Source: Henricia sp. BOLD:AAB3569 (taxonomy: Eukaryota; Echinodermata; Asteroidea; Spinulosida; Echinasteridae). From it: a stretch of DNA of 64,000 nt. How positions within the stretch are numbered: the first letter of the stretch is position 1; each line of letters opens with the position of its first letter. Both the position numbers and the translations under genes were made by a program. A model generated the notes under the pieces. That model searched no databases, was not told the origin of the DNA, and was given only the letters and a program-made list of their open reading frames with translations. Where the stretch lies: NCBI GenBank assembly GCA_037783545.1, contig JBBELK010000485.1, positions 372,001 through 436,000 of the forward strand. Reading direction: 5' to 3'. Positions 23,902-33,884 of the stretch are shown piece by piece.

Positions 23902-24541
23902 TTGTGAGAAGAGTCACACCGGAAACTAGCAATGTGGTAACAGCAAGCGTTTATTTGCTTGGCATGACAATAAAAGTAAGGAGGCAACCCTCCTTCAACA
24001 AGCATGGTTTAACAATCCTGGTTTTCACCAGCAATTTGCAGTGTCACAACAATCACCAATGGCAAACAAGAAAGCAAACAATAAATTCAACAATTAAGCA
24101 ATTAGTTTACCCTACATGGTTTTTACCAGCACACTTTGCAGTGTGCTCAAACAAACGTTAACACATGTACAAAGCCCATATGGCATTGGCAACAGGCAGG
24201 TTTTAAATTTAACAAACGTCAGTACAATTTCCAGATGCTGGCAATTAAGCATGATTTTAACAATCTCCCAATCAAATTACCTTATCCTATTATTCTGGCA
24301 AACATATATGGTTTAAACAATCGTCAGTATATTCCCCAGTACCACATGATGCAAAATCAGACAAGATTAGGGTTTGGCAGTTGACAATGTTTATCACAGC
24401 TGAAGATAAATAATTTATCCACAGCACACCGCAATCAACAATTGCCCAAGGAGAGAGAACAACAAGGTTAGTGGACTTGAGCCAGCACTCCCGGCGATAG
24501 TAGTGACTCGTCCGTTTGAGCCTGACTCTGTACCACTCAAA
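23902..24541 (-). repeat. Partial repeat unit 3 = B1
   Basis: First 640 bp of the 1219-bp unit, ending at ACCACTCAA where the sequence switches to the internal region and the T32 run at 24567-24598. Confidence 0.9.
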
Positions 24542-24563
24542 TTGAAAGCCAATCAACCAACCA

Positions 24564-24599
<36 letters not shown>

Positions 24600-24718
24600 G
24601 GTAACTGTACTCAACTTGCACGCAATAAAACAAATTCTGGGCAAACCGCAAATTGCATTATCAAACTCTAAAGAGATCCTAGGTTAGCAAGATGGCCTAG
24701 CTTAAATTACGGTTAAGT

Positions 24719-25300
24719 TTATGTTGACTTAAGAGCCATTGCGATATCATGAATGAAGATGTCGAAACCTTCATCCGATAGGTGAACTCCATCTTGGAGA
24801 AACAGGGAACTCCGAGACACCACTATTTCAGGGTGAAAAATCAATGAAGTGTTATCCAACTTATTTAATTGCCGCCTGGCATAGGAATTCAATGATTTCC
24901 TTACACCATCGAGGGATTTCTGAGAGGAATTGGCCTGCAACCGTCCGTGGTAAACGACCCTCGGGAGAATGGCCGACCAGCTAATGCGGCAGCGCGGCAC
25001 TAACTGCCGTGCAATGGTTAGACATGATCTTACCGCATTGCGACAGTCTTTAGCTCGAAAACGACCGACGTCATTGGTTCCCAAGTGGATAATCAGCCAA
25101 GATGGCGGCTCCTTTGTCTGTAATAGTCTCTGCAGAGTGAGAGGGAAGTCCCGAAGCACTGCTCCTCCTCTCCCAAACCAATATATCTCTGCTCTGGAAC
25201 TACAAGTACCCAGGTCCCGGGTCCCCGTAGCTGCAGCCCGCACCTTGGCTCGGCGGATGAGGCTATCACCGACGAGCCAAATTCTTTGTGGGCTACCTGT
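24719..25300 (-). CDS. SGNH/GDSL-type hydrolase domain of the Ngaro-like element
   Basis: Minus strand; the stop is at 24719. The frame is open through about 25300, where it encodes the block I motif WLVGDSLIRRA just after a polypyrimidine tract ending ACAG (about 25306). This suggests it begins as a spliced exon; the first in-frame GTG is at 25243. Other SGNH blocks: HLGTNDVGRF (block III with Asn) and DGVHLSDEG (block V, Asp-x-x-His). So the Ser, Gly, Asn and Asp/His set is present over about 190 residues. Ngaro elements are known to carry such hydrolases; the substrate is unknown. It lies downstream of the recombinase. Confidence 0.85.
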   Translation of the reverse strand, partial: TGSPQRIWLVGDSLIRRAKVRAAATGTRDLGTCSSRAEIYWFGRGGAVLRDFPLTLQRLLQTKEPPSWLIIHLGTNDVGRFRAKDCRNAVRSCLTIARQLVPRCRISWSAILPRVVYHGRLQANSSQKSLDGVRKSLNSYARRQLNKLDNTSLIFHPEIVVSRSSLFLQDGVHLSDEGFDIFIHDIAMALKST

Positions 25301-25407
25301 TTGTCAAAAATAAAAATACAAAATGTCGGAAGTCTGCTCGACGACATGTACTTGTCTTACTACCTATAACACCAGAATTGTGAATTGGGTTGTTCGATAC
25401 ATTCCAG

Positions 25408-26403
25408 TCATCTTGGGCAAGTCGTGTTGGATTCTGAAGGCCTTATGTAAGTTTGAAAGGCCCCACTTCGCCATCTACCCCACTGCTGGATTTCCTCTGC
25501 TGAGGCACCTCTTATGGCAGCGGAGGTGGCAGCACCAATCCTAAAGGAATGTGTCCCAAAGCTATGGGACGGTAACCCTATGTGACGCAGCGCCTTATGC
25601 AGCACTGCCCGAAATTGATAACGAGACAGCGGGCTGCCATCTGAATGACAGAATAAGGGTCCTGACACTGCTGGCCTAACACTCACAAACTGTGTCATTG
25701 CTTCCAATGGACACACCCCCCTCGTGCTTTCCCTTACAATCAAGGTCACCGACCGGCCACGTTGGTCAGTTTTAGAAAACCGTACCCGCACCGCTAACGC
25801 GGGGCCGGAAACCCATTCAATGTCTGAGATGGCCAGAACCCGCATGGTTGGCCCCCATTTGGTTGTCGTGGTGATTTCACCCACCCGCAAAAAGCAAAAG
25901 TAAGCTAGCAAAAATGCAGCTTTGAATAGAGCACACTCGAAATCTGTTACGCATACTGAACCCAGAGCAGGGACAATCTGTTTTAAGATATCCCAAGTGA
26001 TAGGGCGTCTGGTGTCAAAAACCCTGTTGTTTCTCCTATGGCCTTCCAGCATTCTTTTGACTAGAAAGTGCTGTGTGGGATCAGGCCAATTATGGCTTTT
26101 GTGCACAAATGCCAGGGCTGATACATGTAAAGCGATTGTTGACGACGCCAATCCTTTTAGTGACAGGGCTGCAATAAAGGCTATGGTGTGCTGCGCCGTG
26201 GCTGGCCATGACATAGGCAGCGCTGCACTTCGCCGAAAGTCCTGGAAAGCATTGACAGCTCGCTGGTATGCTGCAATTGTGCCCGGAGCTAATGACTGTA
26301 ACAGAAGTCTGTGGGTTTCATTTGCTAAATTGTCCAAAGCCACGCTGGTAAAATGGAAGCCTTTAGTTCTGCCTGTGGTGCCGCCTGTCGGAACCTGTGC
26401 CAC
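25408..26403 (-). CDS. Tyrosine recombinase of the Ngaro-like element
   Basis: Cuts and rejoins DNA to insert a circular cDNA copy; it replaces the integrase of LTR elements. 331 residues from a GTG at 26403; no ATG near, so it may be made by frameshift, reinitiation or splicing. The N-terminal core-binding region is about residues 30-115. Catalytic set: Arg173 in FLRVGEI, HSFRIGAA (about 297-304), WGRWRSGAF, and the Tyr nucleophile in TYIRPSE (about 320). It overlaps the end of the RT frame by 79 bp (26325-26403). All key residues are present and the ORF is intact. Confidence 0.9.
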   Translation of the reverse strand: MAQVPTGGTTGRTKGFHFTSVALDNLANETHRLLLQSLAPGTIAAYQRAVNAFQDFRRSAALPMSWPATAQHTIAFIAALSLKGLASSTIALHVSALAFVHKSHNWPDPTQHFLVKRMLEGHRRNNRVFDTRRPITWDILKQIVPALGSVCVTDFECALFKAAFLLAYFCFLRVGEITTTTKWGPTMRVLAISDIEWVSGPALAVRVRFSKTDQRGRSVTLIVRESTRGVCPLEAMTQFVSVRPAVSGPLFCHSDGSPLSRYQFRAVLHKALRHIGLPSHSFGTHSFRIGAATSAAIRGASAEEIQQWGRWRSGAFQTYIRPSESNTTCPR

Positions 26404-27992
26404 TGCGAACGAGATAAAGAATCAGCAATAACATTCTGTTTCGTCCCGATGTGAACTGCCCTAAATGAAATGTCATGCTTTAAGCAAGTCAAAACAAAGT
26501 GTCTAACAAGAGCCATGATCTTAGGGCAACTTGAGGTTTGTTTAGTAATTATATGCTTAACAGCCATATTGTCCGTGAAGAAAATCACTTGTTTCCCAAC
26601 CAGTAGTTGGCCCCAAATTTCCACTGCGCCAACTATGGGAAATAGCTCTTTCCACGCAATTGAATACTCGCCTGTTTGGATTTTTTGTGGCCATTCACCA
26701 TTGAACCATTTCCCTTGAAAATAACCTCCGTACCCAATACCTCCACTGGCGTCAGTGAACAGTTGAATGTCCTGACTTGTCACCCGGGTCTGGGCCTGAA
26801 TGATCCTTGACCCATTAAACCTTGCCAGGAAGTTAAGCCACATTTCCAAGTCCGCCTTAGCGCCCTGACAAAGTTTCACTCGTTGTTGAGATTCAACGTG
26901 CCCTTTCAGCAAATCAATTAGTCGCCTTAGAAATGCTCTACCTGGTCTAACTGCACGACATAAAAAGCTTAGTGACCCAATCAAGGATTGCACCTCGTGA
27001 ACGGACATCACCGATGACCTAAGGGCCTTGTCTACTTTCCGCTTAATGTCGACTAATTTGAGTGGAGGCACCTTAACTTGCATGCAGTTGGTGTCAAGTT
27101 CGAGACCCAAATAAATCAGTCTTTGGCAAGGGCCCTCGGTTTTTTCCGGAGCCAGTGGAATGCCCAAAAATTCACAAATGGCCTTAAACTCCACAAAAAG
27201 TGCCCTACATGAATGCTTGCCTGAACCGGGTGTACCCACGCACAGAAAATCATCCATATAATGAACGATACCTTCTGAATTAGTGTTTCTCCGCACTAAG
27301 AACTGGACGAAAGAGGAAAACTTTTCAAAATAGGCTGGTGCACAACGCGCACCCATAGGAAGACATTTGTCCACATAGTACTGACCATTAAGTTTCATAC
27401 CTAACAACTCAAAGTCTTGAGGTGCGATCGGCAGTAGCCTGAATGCCGACTTGATGTCGGCTTTTGCCAAGGAGGCACCTCGGCCTATCTTTACCACTAA
27501 TTCCACAGCATCGTCAAATTTGCTATACTCGACTGCACAAATCTCGTCGGCGATAAAATCGTTAATAGAGCAGCCGTGCGGGAAGGATAAGTGGTGAATC
27601 ATGCGGAACTCTCCTGCTACCTGCTTTGGGACCAATCCGATGGGATTCACCCGCAACCGTTCCAGTGGGCGACTACTAAATGGCCCTGCTATCCTACCCA
27701 GCGATCTTTCTTTATCAATTTTGCTTTGGGCTATGGTCTGATTGCAAAGTACTGACTTGAGATTTGGAAACTCAACCGGTAAACGCGGGCCAGAGTATTC
27801 TAATTTGAACCCTTTACAAAAACCTGATTCTAAGAATTGCGCCACTTGAGTGTCTGGGTACAAGCGAAGGAGTGTGATCAAGTTTTGTATCTTAACTGGT
27901 GTCGGTGCCAACTCCGACACAGAACTAGGCTTAAATGGCTGTAGGGGAAAAACTGCAATTTGCTCCCGCCTAGTGTCGCCGGCAGGGAGCAT
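26325..27992 (-). CDS. Reverse transcriptase-RNase H of the Ngaro-like element
   Basis: The frame is open from 28301, overlapping gag by 299 bp. I prefer the ATG at 27992, 11 bp after the gag stop codon, giving about 555 residues and a stop-restart arrangement; +1 frameshifting from gag is the alternative. RT motifs: RVNPIGLVPKQ, FRMIHHLSFPHG, KADIKSAFRLLP, LPMGARCAPAYFE and catalytic HYMDDFLCVG (about 27265). RNase H: LFTDASGGIGYGGYF (about 26760), WKELFPIVGAVEIWG, and FFTDNMAVKH. The RT type is that of DIRS/Ngaro elements. Intact. Confidence 0.93.
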   Translation of the reverse strand: MLPAGDTRREQIAVFPLQPFKPSSVSELAPTPVKIQNLITLLRLYPDTQVAQFLESGFCKGFKLEYSGPRLPVEFPNLKSVLCNQTIAQSKIDKERSLGRIAGPFSSRPLERLRVNPIGLVPKQVAGEFRMIHHLSFPHGCSINDFIADEICAVEYSKFDDAVELVVKIGRGASLAKADIKSAFRLLPIAPQDFELLGMKLNGQYYVDKCLPMGARCAPAYFEKFSSFVQFLVRRNTNSEGIVHYMDDFLCVGTPGSGKHSCRALFVEFKAICEFLGIPLAPEKTEGPCQRLIYLGLELDTNCMQVKVPPLKLVDIKRKVDKALRSSVMSVHEVQSLIGSLSFLCRAVRPGRAFLRRLIDLLKGHVESQQRVKLCQGAKADLEMWLNFLARFNGSRIIQAQTRVTSQDIQLFTDASGGIGYGGYFQGKWFNGEWPQKIQTGEYSIAWKELFPIVGAVEIWGQLLVGKQVIFFTDNMAVKHIITKQTSSCPKIMALVRHFVLTCLKHDISFRAVHIGTKQNVIADSLSRSQWHRFRQAAPQAELKASILPAWLWTI

Positions 27993-28002
27993 TGCTTGAC
28001 TC

Positions 28003-29607
28003 CTACTTTTGACTCTCAGACTTTTGTTGTTGTGCTTGACTTTGCGAGTGTCTTGGTTGCTTTGGAGTGTTAGGGAGGCTCCGTGTGCATGCCACTTTTC
28101 CATGGCCTGCTGCTCCGCATGCGCTGCAAAGGTGGTGGAATTTGCACACAGTTCTGTTGCACTTGCCTTTGTAGTTGAGTTCAAAGCAATACCCCGACTG
28201 TTTGGATTGGCTAAAACCTTTGGTGTAGCCTGGGCCACTTTTTGCCTGGTTCGATGGGCGTTGGCCTTGAAATGTCGATTTAAACCCTCCAATTGAGCCA
28301 CTGAGCTTTAGCTGGCCACCCCCTACAACATACAGCAGCCATAACTCCCCATCAATGGCCTCCCAGGCCCTGTTTCCACCCAACTTTCTCGACCTAAATT
28401 CGATGTCGTAGTCCCGCCAGCCCAGGCCTGCATACCTACTCGCTGCCGAGCGAATTGTACTGCAATATTTCAGCAGGGGCAATGCACAATGAGGGTTTGC
28501 TTGCAAAAATATGCTGCTGAAAATCAGAAATGCATCGGTCCAAGTGTCGATTGACCAAATTTTCTGTTTCGGTTCTGCTTGACGCAGAATCACGTTATGG
28601 CCACTTTGCACTAAAGCCAGGTCAACGTTTCCCACCGCTGATGTGGCCTCACACCCACTGACTGAATTGCTCTTCACCCTGTTGTTAAGTAAACTGCCAA
28701 AATCAACAAATTCCCCTTTCCAGATTCTTTCTCGAACGTTTTGAGGGACCCCCACCCCCAGCAGATCGCCGATTGGAGAAAGAGGCGTGGACGCGTGCGC
28801 ATTAGTAAGCCCACAATTTGGGAACGCTGATATGGCGTTATTTTGGCACAGGTTAAATGGACTAGCGCCCGAATTCCCTGGGGTGACAAAGCCCAGCTCT
28901 GATGGCTGCGGAAAAATATGCGGCGTGCCTGTTTGATTTCCCCCTCCGGGAAATGCGGTTGAAGCGTTCGAACCGCGCGCCCTGGCAAGCCCTAGCCCCG
29001 AATTATAGGTGGGATTTTGTACCCCCGGAGAAGTAGAATTGGCCCAATGGCCACCCTGTGATACAGGGATTGACTCACCCGGCATTGTAGGGCCGCCTTG
29101 AGGCTGCAAGACTCCAGAGGATTGCGGCTCCGATGGCGAGGGTTGTGTGGTGACCAACGGTGGGTGAGCACCCATCGCTTGTACCCCATGTGGCATGTTG
29201 ATGTACCGCTGGCCCGAAGGAGTAGCTGAAAGGCTTGCATTAGCAGCCGCTGACGCTTGGCAATCGCTGCCAAATCCTGTCGAGCCCACGTGGATTCCAT
29301 GTGCGGTTGCAGAAGCACCACTCGCTTGACTCGATTCCATCACACCCGTCACAATTTCGGTGTTACACCCAACGGAGTTTGCTGCGGCGTGAGGGGTTTC
29401 CGTTGCGGAAATCGGCACTGTTCCGTCGCCATTGGCCCGTAGCCGAGGCTTTCTTCCTCTGGTGGCTTTCGTTGAAGGTCCTTGAGGAGTGCTCCCACTT
29501 GTGCTTGCAGGTTTTGCCCTCTTCGCTGCCGGTGGGCCGGAGGCGAGTCTGGGCCTGCCACGTTTGCCCATGTCCGCTTGAGTTAGCCGCCTAACGCTTG
29601 ATCGCAA
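28003..29607 (-). CDS. Gag-like protein of the Ngaro-like element
   Basis: Open from 29607. ATG at 29571 (MGKRGRPRLASG) is a likely start and gives about 522 residues. A basic N terminus with an AT-hook-like GRPR is followed by a long Ser/Gly/Pro/Ala-rich low-complexity region (about residues 30-290). A folded block follows, with SIDTWTDAFLIFSSIFL and YDIEFRSRK. Near the C terminus is a Cys/His cluster (CFELNYKGKCNRTVCKFHH, then CSACGAAGHGKVAC) suited to nucleic-acid binding. It is the first ORF, as expected for gag. The C-terminal 100 codons overlap the RT frame. Confidence 0.85.
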   Translation of the reverse strand: MRSSVRRLTQADMGKRGRPRLASGPPAAKRAKPASTSGSTPQGPSTKATRGRKPRLRANGDGTVPISATETPHAAANSVGCNTEIVTGVMESSQASGASATAHGIHVGSTGFGSDCQASAAANASLSATPSGQRYINMPHGVQAMGAHPPLVTTQPSPSEPQSSGVLQPQGGPTMPGESIPVSQGGHWANSTSPGVQNPTYNSGLGLARARGSNASTAFPGGGNQTGTPHIFPQPSELGFVTPGNSGASPFNLCQNNAISAFPNCGLTNAHASTPLSPIGDLLGVGVPQNVRERIWKGEFVDFGSLLNNRVKSNSVSGCEATSAVGNVDLALVQSGHNVILRQAEPKQKIWSIDTWTDAFLIFSSIFLQANPHCALPLLKYCSTIRSAASRYAGLGWRDYDIEFRSRKLGGNRAWEAIDGELWLLYVVGGGQLKLSGSIGGFKSTFQGQRPSNQAKSGPGYTKGFSQSKQSGYCFELNYKGKCNRTVCKFHHLCSACGAAGHGKVACTRSLPNTPKQPRHSQSQAQQQKSESQK

Positions 29608-29825
29608 ATGTCGTTGTTGCGGTCAGACGTATTACGCTAAACTTTCAGACCGATGCACCCAAAGTCAAATTTACCGCAGCTAAAGCACGGCAGATTTCTC
29701 ACCCCGTCGATTTAAAACAACTTCCTAGAAGCTGCAAGTGTTTGTATTTGGTGTTAAAGTAAATCTCGGCCCGTTTCGATGCCAAATTCCATGTTAATTC
29801 CGGAGCGAAAGAGGACCGTCCACAA
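29608..29825 (-). other. Leader between A1 repeat and gag
   Basis: Short non-coding stretch of the Ngaro-like element, presumably the 5' untranslated region. No repeat or ORF of note. Confidence 0.5.
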
Positions 29826-30079
29826 TCAATGTCTGTGCCAAGCAAACGCTTAGCGGCGAATGGCAGTTGAAGCCCTGTCGTGGCCCCACACTGCACTGTG
29901 TCCTACGCATCCGGTCTCACGGCTGCCAGCAAGAGAGCGCGCTTCGCAACAATGTATCAGTTTTGGGCGCGAACAGAAGTAAACAAACTTGAACTCGCGG
30001 CTCATGTAACTCGCCCGCACATTCGCCCATGCGTTGTGACCTCTCACAAAGGGGTTTGCGTTTTAGGACGCAAACCGAG
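29826..30079 (-). repeat. A1 split repeat of the Ngaro-like element
   Basis: 254 bp matching the last 254 bp of each 1219-bp unit (22429-22682 and 23648-23901), from TCAATGTCTGTG to AAACCGAG. It marks the 5' end of the element on the minus strand. Confidence 0.93.
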
Positions 30080-31458
30080 TTTGTGTGACATTTTGTATGT
30101 AGAAAGTTTTGTTATAGAAAGAGGTTACCCTATGATTTCAGCTATTACGCTTGTGGCTTTTTACGCTTGAGTATTTTGTATGCTGTTATGTTTTAATCTC
30201 TGTTTTTCGCCTATCTCATCAGGGTATGTATTTTAAGCTAAATCTTATCGACATCTACTGTTGGTTCGACTGGTTTGATATGTTGTGATCGCACGTTTCC
30301 ATAGCCAGATTTTTGCAATGTTTGGTACAAATGACATGTACTGTTGATTCATCTCAGAAACATAACATGTTACTAACATTGTTAGTCCTAATTTGAAAGA
30401 ATACGACCTAATGCACATCTTAATCCGTAGGCCGTAATAAAAATCTCCCTAAAACCGCAAATTTTGCGATTTGAATAAATCTTTGTCGACGTAATTGACC
30501 GCCATATCGTATTTTTTGTAACGGACAAATTCCAGTTTAAGCGAATACATTCTGCGCTTTCCCTATATAAGCACACACTTTTCAGTTACGGATTCCATGA
30601 AATATCTCTTCACTGTTACTGTTCCCCTAAGCACAGAAATTATGCAACGTAATGGGGGAACAAATAATTGCTTAACGGTCCAAACCTGGTAAACACTGGC
30701 TGAATATTTCCAAATTTATAAAATTATTCTAAATAATACCTCGATCTGTAAATAAATGTGCATATTTTACAATCATATTACAAGAATCAACATAATAAAT
30801 TTGACTGGGCACACTGTGCCATCGAAGTTTTCAAGGAATAGTTTGAAATGCATGTAAAAAACAAATTTTTTTGGTCAATTTCAGTGATTGATTATCCCTC
30901 ACGCAAAACAAAAATCCACAGTGTAAGACTGGAAAGTAAATTTAAACGTGATAAACTTGATGTGTGTATTAACATGTGTACAAGGTAAACAAACATGTTA
31001 ACTTTAGTTTTTATATTGTCTCCTGATTTCCGTCTCTCACGCGCACGTGCGGAGGGGGACGGCATTGGATCACGTTGGCCATGCAGCACGCGTCACATCA
31101 CAGCGCACGTGGCAGCACGGGGCAATCGTCGAGTATGCGGCGCGTATAGGGCGCCGGCGGGCGGGGCGCGGCATGCCGTCGATTCGGGTCTGAGCAGCCT
31201 GTGGGGTCGACGTGATGAGCTGGCAGCTCACACGTCAAGAGCTCTTAGTAGCATTGGGGCCCATATGCATGTAGGCCTACATGGTTTGATGAAGATTAAG
31301 CATATTTTCATTGGCAATGTTGCTGCATAAGTTTCCACCAAAAAAAATGTTTTTTTATGATTGACAAAATTTTGACGTTTAGGCTAATTGATCCATGAAG
31401 GGAGGTTAAGCTGAAAATGGCCAGCACATGATCATTTTTAGTACACGATCTTTTTTAT
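30080..31458. other. Intergenic with a CpG-rich patch
   Basis: No supported gene. AT-rich except about 31030-31270, which is CpG- and GC-rich. An ORF of 111 codons at 30995-31330 has biased arginine-rich composition and no recognisable domain, so I do not call it. Confidence 0.4.
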
Positions 31459-31712
31459 ATTGGAAGAGGATGATATGATCTTGACCTTTTGAGCAGCATT
31501 TTCCAGCCAACTTTTGAAAAGTAGCCATCTTGTTTTGCTCCACTGTGTGGTAATTTTGCATTGGGAATCATACAAAATTTATGACTACGGTTGTTTGTAT
31601 GTCACTTGGGGAGCATTATATCGTAAAAACATATTGTGTTGTTGCATTGAATTGTGTGTGATCACAAATTGAGGTTTTGAAAATAGTTTTTAAACTAGGT
31701 TTTGAGGTCAAT
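31459..31712 (+). repeat. Dispersed repeat, copy 1 (partner at 36385)
   Basis: About 250 bp clearly similar to 36385-36635 in the same orientation. Shared phrases include TTGGAAGAGGATG, TTTTCCAGCCAACTTTTGA, GCCATCTTGTTTT and CTCCACTGTGTGGTAA. Old, non-coding repeat of unknown family. Confidence 0.8.
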
Positions 31713-33048
31713 TTACACATTATGTAGGCGTATAGGCTAGTATTAATATGCATAGCCATACTGTGACTGTGTGCATCATGTATGTGTGTGCATAGCCATA
31801 GGCGTGTATACTGTGTGTATATCTGTGTGTGTGTGTGACAGTAAACCCTGACATGTAACCTAGGGCTAGGCTATACATAGGCTATACATATATTAGGCTA
31901 GGTTAGGCTATACATTAGGCTAGGCTATGCCTACTGCAAGGTGTTGAGTTAGCTCTATTAAATATTAGTCCATAATATAATATATGCCTAACTTGGCCCA
32001 GATTTGTGCATTTTATTTTATGATAATTAGAATAGGCTGTTGACTACTAAGTAAATTCTTTTCGCACATTGGATTTTGAGGCCTACGCAAAACTTTACTT
32101 GATCCCAGTACATTTTTCCATGCAATATTGCCGAGCAATGTACACTGTAACCAGTAATGTCCATTGAGAGAGTACAGCAATTCGTTTGGAAATGACAGAG
32201 TCCAATGGGGAATTTTGGGAATGTGTAGTGCGTGGGTATTTTAAAATTCCAAATTTAAATTTCCAGTTTTTAGGTTTCTGTGGCTAAAATACCACAGTTA
32301 CTGGGTCTATAGCACTCTAGCACTTTGAATTGTAACTTGTATGTAGGATTCAAACAAGGGGAAATATTAGTGGCAATTTGATATATCCCCTTTGGGACAG
32401 TTCCATGATCAAGTGGACGTGACCTTGAATTTTACAATCATGAATTTTTAGTAAACTTTACTTTTATGATTATAGACCAAAGTTTCAGGGGAAAAATGCT
32501 TATAAGCAGATGACGCAGATGCCAAAATTTGGAATTGCCGTTTGAGGAACATGTATGAGACAAGGTTATGGCTCTTTTTGCGAAATTATTCGGGACTAAA
32601 TAAACTGCAATTTTTGGTCATCTCGTGGATTTGCAAAACGGACAAAACATTTTTGTTTTCATCAAAATGTTCTGAGCAATTTCCAATGATCCAAATCATC
32701 ATTTTCCCTGACATACCAATATATGTCGAATAAAGCCAAATTCTTGAACAAAATAGTTATTACAAACTTATTCGGGCAATAAAAATATTGTGACTATAAT
32801 TTGAATTTAAAAACACGCATCGCAACAATTAACACGAGCGAATACGGCGGCGTGTTGTATCGATTAGTATCGATCAGTATCCCCCTCCCCCGCCCTCTTT
32901 TCAATCTTTTTCTTTCTCATCCTTCCTCCCCGCCCTTTCCCCCTATTGTCCTACCCTGCCCCCTCCATCCCCCAGGATTGCTATCTGTGCACTTGATAGT
33001 TATGTAATATGTCAGTACACATGCCTGGTTGACAGACATACAAGTTAC
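31713..33048. other. Intergenic, AT-rich; simple-sequence stretches
   Basis: A TAGGCTA-rich low-complexity stretch (31850-31935), a GT-rich stretch (31780-31845) and a polypyrimidine stretch (32879-32985). No gene seen. Confidence 0.4.
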
Positions 33049-33183
33049 TTTCTTCCTCCATACTTCCGTCAGAAAATTCATTTCTTTTCTATTTATACCT
33101 CATGTGAGACAAGAAAAGGACAAAAACAGGTCAAATGTTTCCAATGGTGAACAGTGGCTAGGTCGTTGTGTGAACCTTGCTGT
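33049..33183 (-). repeat. B2 repeat (135 bp)
   Basis: TTTCTTCCTCCATACTTCC to GAACCTTGCTGT; identical by eye to 33737-33871. Confidence 0.9.
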
Positions 33184-33592
33184 TCGATTTATTTTAAACT
33201 CCGCTAATCAGCTTGATTAGGATCAAATTATATGCACAAATGTAATGTCCTTCAAATGTGGTTGAAAACAATAATTATACACGTCTGGTGTAAGCCGTGT
33301 TAAAGGCCTAGCGATTTAGAGGCTATCAAACTAGCATCTGAACCAAGTTGGATGTATGAATTGCGAGCTGTAAACAATAAGAAAGTTCACAGTATCTAGG
33401 TCTCGACAATAAAGTGTCTCGGAACTGAAACTGAATTCGGGTCGAGTGTCGGACCAGCAATGTGTGCTGGCGCTCGGTGGCCACGAAAAACCCCCAGCCA
33501 TTGGAGGAAACGTGGGTGCATCCAGGGCACTCGACAGGGGTGCACTCCCCAGGTCCGAATTCTGATTGAAGTGGGAAAATGGGGTGGGCGGG

Positions 33593-33736
33593 ATTGTACT
33601 GCAAAGTTGACACGGTTGACCGAGAGTGAGCTACTGAAGCAAACGTGGCGTTTATATAGCCAGTTGTTATGTAATTCTATTGTGTTCAGTGTGTATACAC
33701 TGGCACCTGTCGTTCTAAAACGAAAAGAAATTCCAC
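33593..33736 (-). repeat. A2 repeat (144 bp)
   Basis: ATTGTACTGCAAAGTTGACAC to AAAAGAAATTCCAC; identical by eye to 34983-35126. It contains GTTTATATAGCC, a TATA-like word in plus orientation. Confidence 0.9.
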
Positions 33737-33871
33737 TTTCTTCCTCCATACTTCCGTCAGAAAATTCATTTCTTTTCTATTTATACCTCATGTGAGACAA
33801 GAAAAGGACAAAAACAGGTCAAATGTTTCCAATGGTGAACAGTGGCTAGGTCGTTGTGTGAACCTTGCTGT
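33737..33871 (-). repeat. B1 repeat (135 bp)
   Basis: Directly abuts A2 with no spacer; second copy of 33049-33183. Confidence 0.9.
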
Positions 33872-33884
33872 AGTCTATAGAAAG

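Larger units (their letters stand above)
21464..30079 (-). mobile_element. Ngaro-like YR retrotransposon with split direct repeats
   Basis: On the minus strand: A1 (30079-29826), gag (29607), RT-RNase H, tyrosine recombinase, SGNH hydrolase (to 24719), a T32 run (A32 on the sense strand, 24567-24598), B1, then two full 1219-bp units. Each unit reads A-M-B. Overall the order is A1-ORFs-B1-A2-M-B2-A3-M-B3. Ngaro/PAT-type elements use A1-ORFs-B1A2B2 repeats and a tyrosine recombinase instead of LTRs plus integrase. The SGNH domain favours Ngaro. All ORFs are long and the repeats look identical by eye, so the copy is recent. Confidence 0.9.

Noticed and set aside
21466..24556. Repeated short ORFs with identical translations (for example at 21466, 22685, 23904)
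   Set aside because: They recur exactly every 1219 bp because the DNA is tandemly duplicated; no domain, start context or codon pattern supports a protein.
24567..24598. T32 run as the poly(A) tail of a processed insertion
   Set aside because: It lies at the junction of the Ngaro internal region and B1, without a target duplication or truncated RNA copy next to it; probably part of the element.
30995..31330. 111-codon ORF in a CpG-rich patch
   Set aside because: Composition is arginine-rich from GC content, with no domain or splice context.
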